In this document: one piece after another, positions 7,136-14,016 of the stretch
How the letters are laid out: the number at the start of each line of letters is the position of its first letter
How positions within the stretch are numbered: position 1 is the stretch's first letter
NCBI RefSeq assembly: GCF_010501035.1
Contig: NZ_QVMH01000021.1
Span: forward strand, 1-34,622
Length of the DNA stretch: 34,622 nucleotides
From: Paludibacter sp. 221
GTDB lineage: Bacteria; Bacteroidota; Bacteroidia; Bacteroidales; Paludibacteraceae
Direction: 5' to 3'
Made by a program: the position numbers and the translations under genes
The notes under the pieces: model-generated
Told to the model about the DNA's origin: nothing
What the model saw: the letters and a program-made list of their open reading frames with translations, nothing else
Databases searched by the model: none

Positions 7136-7645
7136 TTACAGGAATTTTCTTATTTCTTCTTTTAAGTTTGCCAAAGCTATTTCGCTTGGTGTATTTTCAC
7201 TGGAACTAAACACCTGAATAATTTTTTCGGCAAGTACTGTAGCCGGCTCAGCCGGATTGCACGAGGCAGCACAGGTATTCACCAGTTTTATCAAACTCTC
7301 CTTTGCCGCCACTACGCTTACCCAAAGCCCATCGCTCACGTATATCTGTTGCGAGAGGTTATGCGAATACTCTTCCCTTATAGTTTCGAGCAGCTTGCCC
7401 TGAAGCTGCATACAGTTCATATCCGGCTTGATGTTATTTATCAGCATTGCATTGGGCATGGTGCGTTCCAAAAACAGCGAAAGCCGCTCGTACGCCCTAA
7501 GACGCACAGGTACAATGGTGCTTTGGTTATTCTTGCGTAACTCAAAATCGCGCCTTTCCTGCTCGTTCTTAAACATTTTGTCCAACAGCAGATAAGCTGT
7601 CAGAAAAACGATAACCGCCGGTATTGCTATGTTCAGTATCTCCAT
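7136..7645 (-). CDS. Membrane-anchored protein of unknown function
   Basis: The 169-residue product has one N-terminal transmembrane segment (about residues 6-22, IAIPAVIVFLTAYLLLD). A charged segment follows (KNEQERRDFELRK), then a helical cytoplasmic domain with the motif RLRAYERLSLFLER (about 47-60) and a later HNLSQQIYVSDGLWVSVVAAKE. I know this pattern from conserved Bacteroidota hypothetical proteins but cannot give a function. It is the first gene of the three-gene minus-strand operon and is preceded by a -7 box at 7663-7670. The single anchor suggests a membrane-tethered helical scaffold, but this is only inference. Confidence 0.8.
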   Translation of the reverse strand: MEILNIAIPAVIVFLTAYLLLDKMFKNEQERRDFELRKNNQSTIVPVRLRAYERLSLFLERTMPNAMLINNIKPDMNCMQLQGKLLETIREEYSHNLSQQIYVSDGLWVSVVAAKESLIKLVNTCAASCNPAEPATVLAEKIIQVFSSSENTPSEIALANLKEEIRKFL

Positions 7646-7677
7646 TTACGATTTGCGATTTACAAATTTACGATTGA
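7646..7677. repeat. Stuttered ATTTAC/GATT spacer sequence
   Basis: The spacer repeats near-copies of ATTTACGATT and ATTTGCGATT. Similar stuttering recurs at 21880-21955 and 23046-23080. It overlaps the candidate -7 box of the minus-strand operon. Confidence 0.5.
7663..7670 (-). promoter_or_regulatory. Candidate -7 box for the three-gene minus operon
   Basis: Minus-strand TAAATTTG matches TAnnTTTG 18 nt upstream of the start at 7645. No TTTG lies 19-21 nt further upstream, and the surrounding spacer is low complexity, so a chance match is possible. Confidence 0.35.
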
Positions 7678-7699
7678 ATATCATTACCTACATCCTCGT

Positions 7700-7769
7700 T
7701 CACTTGTCTACTCGTCAACTTGTTTACTATTCACTTGTAACTGCCCGAAGGGCGAAGTAACTCGTAACT
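7700..7769. repeat. Stuttered ACTTGT/ACTCGT spacer with small GCCC-GAA-GGGC hairpin
   Basis: The spacer between manC and the 169-residue gene is made of variants of CACTTGT, ACTCGTCAACTTG and ACTCGTAACT (7760-7769). A GCCCGAAGGGC mini-hairpin is at 7743-7753. The 10-mer ACTCGTAACT recurs at 13982-13991 and 27342-27351. Confidence 0.55.
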
Positions 7770-7770
7770 A

Positions 7771-8844
7771 TTAATTGTATTTACCGTCGAACATTATGTT
7801 TACATCATTCACAAACTGGCGGATACGCTGTTCCTCCTCTTTTTTGCAGATAAGCAAAACATTGTCCGACTCGGCTACAATATAATCCTCCAAGCCTTGA
7901 GCCACTACCAGCTTATCCGAAGGCAGAGCTATAATATTGCGTTGGCTCTCGTAGTAAACAGCCTGACATTTTAGCGTTACATTTTCCTGTTCGTCTTTGT
8001 TTGACATATCGTACAGCGACCCCCATGTACCCAAATCGGTCCAGCCAAAATCAGAACAAAGCACATATACGTTCGATGCCTTCTCCATAATACCATAATC
8101 AATTGAGATATTAGGGCATGTAGGATATATTTCGTTTATGAAGCTTTGCTCCTCGTCGGTATTCATCTTGCTTTTCCCCCTATTGAATTTATCAGCTATT
8201 TCGGGTAGCAAAGTTTGAAAAGCCGAATCAATACTGTCCAGATTCCAAAGGAAAATGCCGGAATTCCAGAAAAACTCTCCGGTTTCGAAAAACACCTGTG
8301 CCAGTTCGGCATTAGGTTTTTCGGTAAACGTTTTCACCTTACGCAGGTTGCCCGCACCCTCATCTATTTGTATATAGCCGTATCCTGTTTCGGGGCGGCT
8401 GGGTTTTATACCAAGCGTAAGAAGCGAATCGTTGGCTTCTATAAAGTTCAGCCCTTCGCGTATAGTGTCGAGAAACTCGGTTTCTTTCAGTATCAAATGG
8501 TCCGAAGGGGTTACAATTATATTGGCTTTGTCTGTAATTGATTTTATACGGCTTACGGCATATGCAATACAGGGGGCTGTGTTGCGGCGATGCGGTTCCA
8601 GTAATATCTGGCTCGGCTGAATTTCGGGCAACTGCTCCATTATCAACTCCTTGTATATATGGTTGGTTACAATCAGTATGTTTTTAGCCGGAACAACATG
8701 GCGGAAACGGTCGAAAGTAAGTTGCAAAAGCGAACGGCCTGTTCCGAAAAAATCCAGAAACTGTTTCGGGCGGTCATTTCTGCTGAAAGGCCAAAAACGG
8801 CTCCCGACACCACCAGCCATTATGATGCAATAATTATTCTCCAT
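7771..8844 (-). CDS. manC: Mannose-1-phosphate guanylyltransferase
   Basis: The enzyme makes GDP-mannose from GTP and mannose-1-phosphate in the cytosol, feeding GDP-fucose, capsule, O-antigen and glycoprotein synthesis. The 357-residue protein has the nucleotidyltransferase signature at its N-terminus (IMAGGVGSRFWPFSR, residues 8-22) followed by RPKQF (25-29). It also has VTPSDH (metal-binding Asp) and FTEKP, the classic hexose-1-phosphate guanylyltransferase motif. The length fits the single-domain form: the C-terminal phosphomannose isomerase cupin of bifunctional ManC/AlgA enzymes is absent. It is transcribed alone, divergently from rnr. Confidence 0.93.
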   Translation of the reverse strand: MENNYCIIMAGGVGSRFWPFSRNDRPKQFLDFFGTGRSLLQLTFDRFRHVVPAKNILIVTNHIYKELIMEQLPEIQPSQILLEPHRRNTAPCIAYAVSRIKSITDKANIIVTPSDHLILKETEFLDTIREGLNFIEANDSLLTLGIKPSRPETGYGYIQIDEGAGNLRKVKTFTEKPNAELAQVFFETGEFFWNSGIFLWNLDSIDSAFQTLLPEIADKFNRGKSKMNTDEEQSFINEIYPTCPNISIDYGIMEKASNVYVLCSDFGWTDLGTWGSLYDMSNKDEQENVTLKCQAVYYESQRNIIALPSDKLVVAQGLEDYIVAESDNVLLICKKEEEQRIRQFVNDVNIMFDGKYN

Positions 8845-8903
8845 ATAATAATGTCAATATTAGTTTATTCAGGTTGCTAAATTACTGCTTTTTTCATACA
8901 GGA

Positions 8904-8911
8904 CAAAATTA
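8904..8911 (-). promoter_or_regulatory. Candidate -7 box for manC
   Basis: Minus-strand TAATTTTG matches TAnnTTTG about 60 nt upstream of the manC start. The -33 element is not convincing. Confidence 0.35.
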
Positions 8912-9030
8912 ATTAGGTTTCATTCAAAATTGACTTAGTTAAGTTTAAGTTTTGTTTGTTCTTTAATAATTAACACATACTTGTTTTAAGGAATTAAGAG
9001 ATAAAAAACTATATTATTTCGGCTTTGTTG

Positions 9031-9038
9031 TATATTTG
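9031..9038 (+). promoter_or_regulatory. Candidate -7 box for rnr
   Basis: TATATTTG matches TAnnTTTG 59 nt before the rnr start, within the divergent manC-rnr spacer. No matching -33 TTTG is seen at 19-21 nt. Confidence 0.45.
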
Positions 9039-9097
9039 TAAAAAAATATCCGGAAGAGAGAGAAACGGAAAAACTTTAAACAATAATTCATAGATAT

Positions 9098-11239
9098 ATG
9101 TCGAGAAAAAAAAGAAAGATACCGGCCAACCTGCGTATCAGCAAAAAAGAACTTGTTCGCAAAATAATCAATATATTCAACGACAACTCCGATAAAACAT
9201 TCAACTACAAACAAATTTCGTCGCTGCTAAATGTAAAGGCTGAGTCGCAACGGGTTTTTGTGAGCGAAATAATGGCTGAACTGGCCGACGAAGAGTTTTT
9301 GACCAAAATATCTCGTGGGAAGTATAAACTCAACCCAATGGGAGGCTATATAACAGGCACGATAGAGCGCCGGGGGGTAAAAATGTACTTGTTGCCCGAT
9401 GAAGGCGGCGAAGCCGTATTTATCCCCGAGCGGAAAACGAACCATGCGTTGGTGAACGACAGAGCCAAAGTTTTTCTGTATGCGCGCCGCCAAGGGCAGG
9501 AGCCTGAGGGCGAAGTGGTTGAAATCACAAAACGCTCGAAAGACACGTTTGTAGGCGTACTGGATGTGTCGCCTAATTATGCTTTTCTGGTTTTGGACAA
9601 CAGGGTGATGAATAGCGATATTTTCATCCCGAAGGATAAACTGAAGGGAGGCGAAAATGGACAAAAGGCTATCGTAAAAGTGATTTCGTGGGAAGAGAAA
9701 GGCAAAAATCCGGTAGGAGAAGTTATTGATATATTAGGCGATAAAGGAGACAACAACACCGAAATGCACGCCATATTGGCCGAATTTGGATTGCCTTATA
9801 CCTATCCGGATGCGATAGAGAAAGAAGCATTAAAAATAGATGCCGGAGTTACCCCGCAAGAAGTAGCAAAGCGGATAGATATGCGCAATGTCATAACTTT
9901 TACTATCGACCCGCGCGATGCAAAGGATTTTGACGATGCCCTGTCAATCAGAAAATTGGAAAATGGGCTGTGGGAAGTTGGTGTACACATTGCAGATGTT
10001 ACGCATTATGTGCGCCCCGATAGCATTATCGAGGAAGAGGCTTTTAAACGAGCTACATCCGTGTATCTGGTCGACCGTACCGTACCAATGCTGCCTGAGC
10101 ATTTGTCTAACGGCATATGCTCGCTACGCCCTAACGAAGACAAACTGTGTTTTTCCGTACTTTTTCAGATGAATGACGATGCCGAAGTGGTTAAGTACGA
10201 CATTGCACGCACCGTGATAAACAGCAATCGCCGATTTACATACGAAGAGGCTCAGGCAACAATTGAAACGGGCACGGGCGAACTGAGTGAAGAAATCCTT
10301 ACCCTCGACAAGTTTGCAAAAGCTCTGAGGGAGAAACGCTTTGCCAAAGGCGCAATAGCATTCGACAGGGTGGAGGTACGTTTCGAAATAGATGAAAAAG
10401 GAAAACCGCTGAGTGTTTACTTCAAAGAACAAAAAGACTCGAACAAACTGATAGAGGAATTTATGCTGCTGGCCAACAGAACTGTTGCCGCTCATGTGGG
10501 GATTGCTGAAAAAGGCAAGAAAGCAAAAACTTTCGTCTATCGGATTCACGATACTCCCAATGTGGAAAAACTGGTAAATTTCTCCGACTTTATCAGGCGT
10601 TTTGGTTATTATCTGAAAACTAACGGAAAGAAAACAGATGTTTCCAAGTCGATAAATAAGCTGCTGGACAATGTACAGGGTAAAAAGGAACAAAACCTAA
10701 TCGAGACCCTTGCGATACGCTCGATGGCAAAGGCTATTTACTCTACTACCAATATAGGTCACTATGGGTTAGCTTTTGAGTATTACACCCATTTCACTTC
10801 GCCAATCCGCCGTTACCCCGATATGATGGTTCACCGCTTGCTCGAACGGTATATGACAGGCGGCAAAAGCGTTAACAAGCAGGAGTACGAGGCTTTTTGC
10901 CAGCATAGTTCGGACATGGAGCAACTGGCGTCGAACGCCGAGCGTGCCTCGATAAAGTACAAGCAAGTGGAATTTATGGCCGACCATATAGGGCAGGTAT
11001 TCGACGGGGTTATCTCCGGTGTTACCGAGTGGGGCATATATGTAGAGCTGATTGAAAACAAATGTGAAGGTATGATTCCAATCCGCGATCTGGATGATGA
11101 TTACTATTCGTTCGACGAAAAGAATTATTGTCTGGTTGGCCGACGCTATCACCGCCGCTACCAACTGGGCGACGAACTGAAAGTGAAAATAGCAAAGGCA
11201 AATCTGGATAAGAAACAACTTGACTTTGTTATAGCGTAA
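9098..11239 (+). CDS. rnr: Ribonuclease R (RNase II family 3'-5' exoribonuclease)
   Basis: RNase R degrades structured RNA processively from the 3' end and takes part in rRNA quality control and mRNA decay. The 713-residue protein has the full domain order. A basic N-terminal helix-turn-helix lies at about 15-80. OB/cold-shock domains follow at about 85-225. The RNB catalytic domain carries IDPRDAKDFDDA, with the Mg2+-binding aspartates D271, D277, D279 and D280. A C-terminal S1 domain runs from about residue 632 (GVISGVTEWGIYVELIE). The lysine-rich C-terminal tail of E. coli RNase R is missing, which is common in this phylum. ATG 9098 follows a short A-rich leader. It ends 36 bp before the truncated Fic gene. 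Confidence 0.96.
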   Translation: MSRKKRKIPANLRISKKELVRKIINIFNDNSDKTFNYKQISSLLNVKAESQRVFVSEIMAELADEEFLTKISRGKYKLNPMGGYITGTIERRGVKMYLLPDEGGEAVFIPERKTNHALVNDRAKVFLYARRQGQEPEGEVVEITKRSKDTFVGVLDVSPNYAFLVLDNRVMNSDIFIPKDKLKGGENGQKAIVKVISWEEKGKNPVGEVIDILGDKGDNNTEMHAILAEFGLPYTYPDAIEKEALKIDAGVTPQEVAKRIDMRNVITFTIDPRDAKDFDDALSIRKLENGLWEVGVHIADVTHYVRPDSIIEEEAFKRATSVYLVDRTVPMLPEHLSNGICSLRPNEDKLCFSVLFQMNDDAEVVKYDIARTVINSNRRFTYEEAQATIETGTGELSEEILTLDKFAKALREKRFAKGAIAFDRVEVRFEIDEKGKPLSVYFKEQKDSNKLIEEFMLLANRTVAAHVGIAEKGKKAKTFVYRIHDTPNVEKLVNFSDFIRRFGYYLKTNGKKTDVSKSINKLLDNVQGKKEQNLIETLAIRSMAKAIYSTTNIGHYGLAFEYYTHFTSPIRRYPDMMVHRLLERYMTGGKSVNKQEYEAFCQHSSDMEQLASNAERASIKYKQVEFMADHIGQVFDGVISGVTEWGIYVELIENKCEGMIPIRDLDDDYYSFDEKNYCLVGRRYHRRYQLGDELKVKIAKANLDKKQLDFVIA

Positions 11240-11275
11240 AACTCGAAGCCGATAAAAATAAAGTTGGAACCAACA

Positions 11276-11980
11276 ATGAGCGATAATACAAAAAAATCCA
11301 TTCGTTTTTTCGACGACCGCGAAGTTCGTGCTATTTGGGACGAAGAAAACAACAAATGGTGGTTTAATGTCGTTGATATAGTTGCAGTACTCTATGAACA
11401 AGACGATTACACAAAAGCAAATAACTATTGGCGTTGGTTAAAGCGGAAACTTACTAAAGAGCAAAACCAACTCGTGAGTACTACTCACGGTTTCAAATTC
11501 GTAGCATCGGATGGCAAGAGACGTTTAGCCGACACTCTTGATAGTGAAGGTATTATATCCCTTGCCAAACATTTTCCCAACAACAAAGCCGTAAAATTTC
11601 TTGATTGGTTTACATATAGCGACAGCAGTATTGATGGACAAAGTAAGAAAAAGGCATATTCTTTTTTCGAAAGCAGTTTCATTGACGAGGCCGAAATAGG
11701 AACAACAAAAAGCTTACAGCAAATTCACGCATATATTTTCGGCGGATTATACGACTTTGCGGGGCAGATAAGACAGAAAAATATTTCGAAAGGTGGATTC
11801 CAATTTGCGGTAGCACATTTTTCAGGTAGCACATTAAGCCAAATCGAACAAATGCCGGAAAATACATTCTTTATCGGCACCGATTGTTACCTGTGCGTTT
11901 GCACTAAAAATGAAAAACGAAAATTGAAAAAAGACAGAACAAAACTAAAGTCTGTCGAAATGATTGTTTTCTGTTCATAA
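11276..11980 (+). pseudogene. Bro-N/Fic fusion protein truncated before the Fic catalytic motif
   Basis: The N-terminal ~90 residues look like a BRO-N (phage antirepressor type) domain, with [28 protein letters not shown] and [18 protein letters not shown]. From about residue 135 the protein enters a Fic/Doc fold: [27 protein letters not shown], then [10 protein letters not shown] and IEQMPENTF. Homology stops near nucleotide 11869. The expected HPFxxGNGR AMP-transfer motif is absent, and the last ~37 residues are lysine-rich and unrelated. AMPylation is therefore not possible in this form. I prefer ATG 11276 (234 residues) over the in-frame TTG at 11264. It could be a decayed toxin or a remnant kept as a DNA-binding module. 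Confidence 0.7.
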
Positions 11981-12310
11981 GTTGATAATTTGCCCCTCCA
12001 AACCTGCTTAGTCTCTCTAACATAATAACGCTACTTACAAACATTTTAACGTTTGCAAAAGCATTTTTTTGAGGGGGTATTTGCTGAGAAAGATTTATAT
12101 TGTATTAAAAAAGATAAAAGGACAAGACTTATAGCTTGTAGCTGATAACTTGTAGCTAACTAAATCATTCCTCATTTTTTATCCGAAGAATGTAGGAACA
12201 AAAGCAGAGGCTTTGTTTTTTAAGCACAAATATTTAACGAAACCTAACTTGTTTGTGCCAAATGTTGTAAATTAAATCGGAATATTAAGATGTTGTCTGT
12301 TACTCGTTTA
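11981..12310. other. Non-coding gap with C-rich and stuttered repeats
   Basis: This 330-bp stretch has no supported ORF. It contains the 12-mer CCCTCCAAACCT (11994-12005) shared with 26242-26253. It also has a stuttered tract with CTTGTAGCT repeated at 12135-12143 and 12149-12157. A small inverted pair, GCACAAA and TTTGTGC, lies between about 12223 and 12259. Confidence 0.5.
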
Positions 12311-12398
12311 TGGCGAAATAAGGTGATGAGGATAGTTTAATCTGGTTGATAATAGTGTAACAACCAGACGCTAATAACCTTATTGCCTTATTTTGCTA
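12311..12398 (+). ncRNA. Candidate structured RNA: 21-bp wobble-rich stem with inner hairpin
   Basis: Bases 12311-12331 pair with 12378-12398 without a break. Five internal pairs plus one near the end are G.U in the + strand transcript, and the rest are Watson-Crick. Inside, TCTGGTTG (12341-12348) pairs perfectly with CAACCAGA (12361-12368) around a 12-nt loop. The same bases in a minus-strand RNA would give A.C mismatches, so the structure favours + strand transcription. A terminator follows 10 nt later. No known RNA family was recognised. Confidence 0.5.
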
Positions 12399-12408
12399 AG
12401 TAATGATT

Positions 12409-12456
12409 AGAAAGTGTCAAGCCTGATAATTTTAATATTGACACTTTCTCTTTCTT
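12409..12456 (+). terminator. Terminator after the candidate RNA
   Basis: A perfect 12-bp stem pairs AGAAAGTGTCAA (12409-12420) with TTGACACTTTCT (12438-12449). It has a 17-nt loop and is followed by the pyrimidine-rich CTTTCTT on the + strand. The minus-strand side lacks a T-run, so it mainly serves + strand transcripts, either the candidate RNA or read-through from the Fic remnant. Confidence 0.65.
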
Positions 12457-12480
12457 TATGTGGCTTTCGGTGTTTTCCAC

Positions 12481-13146
12481 TTAAAATATTTTCCAGCCCA
12501 GTGAGAAAATAAATGTGCTGGCAGGTATGCCCTTTACAGCGTCGCCTACTGAGTCCCATGTAGTTTCGTATAGGTTGTTGATAAAATTGTATCGGACATC
12601 AAATGTAAGCATCAGCACATCGACACCCAAGCCGAGTTCCAAACCTACAGCCGCATTTTTGAAATCGGTAGATAATTTATCCATGTCGGTTTGAGCTATG
12701 TTTTTCGGGTCGAGGGCGAGGGTTGAACCAACGTCGAACCGGAATTTAGGGCCTGCATACCCACGTAAGCTAACCAGTTTCAGGTCTAATAGCTTGTAGC
12801 CAACCAACACGGGTACGTCTATTGTTTTCATCTTAAGTAAATTGTCGAATGTCAGGTTTTCGCCTTGGTTCACCACATCGTTTATAGTAACTTGATAGTT
12901 TCTTTTTTCCATAGAGTAGAGTAGTTCCGGCTGAACATACAGTTTGCCAAAATACAAGCGGCCGAACACTCCGAAGTGCATGTTGTTGAAAAACTCGTTG
13001 GAAAAGTCGTAGTTGACAGTTGAGCTAATCGAACTTAAGGTGAGAGACGAATTGTAACCGGTTTTGATACCTATATTGAATAGTTGGGAGTGTGCTAATG
13101 TGGCTACACTGAAAAATAGTACTAATGATAAAATAAGTTTTTTCAT
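12481..13146 (-). CDS. PorT-like outer-membrane beta-barrel protein
   Basis: The 221-residue protein has a signal peptide (about 1-20, LVLFFSVATLAHS). It shows the outer_membrane_beta-barrel pattern common in Bacteroidota: FNIGIKTGYNSS at the start, FGVFGRLYFGKLYVQPELLYS, VPVLVGYKLLDLKLVSLRGYAGPKF, AAVGLELGLGVDVLMLTFDVRYNF and a final FIFSLGWKIF with terminal Phe. Such eight-strand barrels sit in the outer membrane; their individual functions are mostly unknown. It is monocistronic, with a -7 box at 13277-13284 on the minus strand. Confidence 0.88.
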   Translation of the reverse strand: MKKLILSLVLFFSVATLAHSQLFNIGIKTGYNSSLTLSSISSTVNYDFSNEFFNNMHFGVFGRLYFGKLYVQPELLYSMEKRNYQVTINDVVNQGENLTFDNLLKMKTIDVPVLVGYKLLDLKLVSLRGYAGPKFRFDVGSTLALDPKNIAQTDMDKLSTDFKNAAVGLELGLGVDVLMLTFDVRYNFINNLYETTWDSVGDAVKGIPASTFIFSLGWKIF

Positions 13147-13276
13147 ACAAGCTTAAATTAATGTTTTTGATTTGAAGTTATTCTATGTTATGTAAACAAC
13201 GCGCGACTTTGATTATTTGTTTATCGGGCTTGGCAAATTGGTTGGTAAATAATCACTTATCCAAATATGTGTATGG

Positions 13277-13284
13277 CAAAGATA
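13277..13284 (-). promoter_or_regulatory. Candidate -7 box for the barrel gene
   Basis: Minus-strand TATCTTTG is a perfect TAnnTTTG match about 130 nt upstream of the start at 13146. It lies in the 304-bp divergent spacer 13147-13450, where I see no gene and no other structure. Confidence 0.45.
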
Positions 13285-13367
13285 GATTAAAAACTGAATT
13301 TTTATAGCTTAAAGTCAAAAAAAATAAACATATCGGTCCTATTGCCTGTCTCAAGAATTAATTTTTT

Positions 13368-13375
13368 TATCTTTG
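13368..13375 (+). promoter_or_regulatory. Candidate -7 box for coaD
   Basis: TATCTTTG matches TAnnTTTG 75 nt before the coaD start. A TTG lies at 13342-13344, but the 23-nt spacing is longer than usual. Confidence 0.5.
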
Positions 13376-13450
13376 TCAGTTCATTTTTTGTAAAAGTGTG
13401 CGAGGGGCAAGATTATAAAGCTCTTCGGTATTTTAAAAAAAGTAATTCAG

Positions 13451-13909
13451 ATGAAACGTGCTATATTTCCCGGAACATTCGACCCCTTTACTATAGGCCA
13501 TTACAGTATTGTGAAACGAGGCCTTAACCTGTTTGACGAGATAATTATTGCTATAGGGAAAAATCAGTCAAAAAAAACCTTGTTTTCGGTAGAAAAACGA
13601 ATAGAAATAGTGGAACAGGCCTTTGCAGGCGAAAAGCGGGTGAAGGTAATATCCTATGATTCGTTGACCGTTGACTTTGCCCAGTCGGTAGATGCCGGGT
13701 TTATATTGCGTGGGCTTCGCACAGTTGGCGATTTTGAATACGAACGTACTATTGGCGATACCAACCGGATACTTACAGGCATCGAAACCGTGATTCTCTT
13801 TACGGAGTCGGCATATTCGCATATTTCGTCTACCGTAGCGCGCGATTTGATGTCGTACGGCAAAGACATTACCGAGTTTCTGCCTCCCGGTGTGAAAATA
13901 CCTCTTTAG
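13451..13909 (+). CDS. coaD: Pantetheine-phosphate adenylyltransferase
   Basis: CoaD transfers AMP from ATP to 4'-phosphopantetheine to form dephospho-CoA, the fourth step of coenzyme A synthesis, in the cytosol. The 152-residue protein has the family hallmarks. FPGTFDPFTIGH contains the nucleotidyltransferase TxGH motif (T14-H17). RGLRTVGDFEYERTIGDTNRIL is the phosphopantetheine-binding and dimer region. The ISSTVARDL segment replaces the common ISSSLVKE. Length is normal (150-170). It is followed after 107 bp by an S41 protease, a neighbour often seen in Bacteroidales. ATG 13451 is the first start before the conserved FPGTFDP. Confidence 0.95.
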   Translation: MKRAIFPGTFDPFTIGHYSIVKRGLNLFDEIIIAIGKNQSKKTLFSVEKRIEIVEQAFAGEKRVKVISYDSLTVDFAQSVDAGFILRGLRTVGDFEYERTIGDTNRILTGIETVILFTESAYSHISSTVARDLMSYGKDITEFLPPGVKIPL

Positions 13910-13981
13910 ACGCTCAAAATAGAGTATGCCATATCAATCCGCTTTTGTTTCGAACATATGGCTTTGATATATAGGCTATCT

Positions 13982-14000
13982 ACTCGTAACTTGTGTAACT
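13982..14000. repeat. Stuttered ACTCGTAACTTGT spacer
   Basis: This short copy of the ACTCGTAACT spacer element is also found at 7760-7769 and 27342-27351. It lies 17 bp before the S41 start. Confidence 0.5.
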
Positions 14001-14016
14001 ACATTAATATATTGCA

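Noticed and set aside
8845-9097. tRNA or riboswitch in the manC-rnr spacer
   Set aside because: No cloverleaf, no conserved aptamer core and no terminator were seen; only A/T-rich promoter-like sequence.
10124-10693. 189-residue ORF antisense to rnr
   Set aside because: Antisense to a clear RNase R coding region; no independent support.
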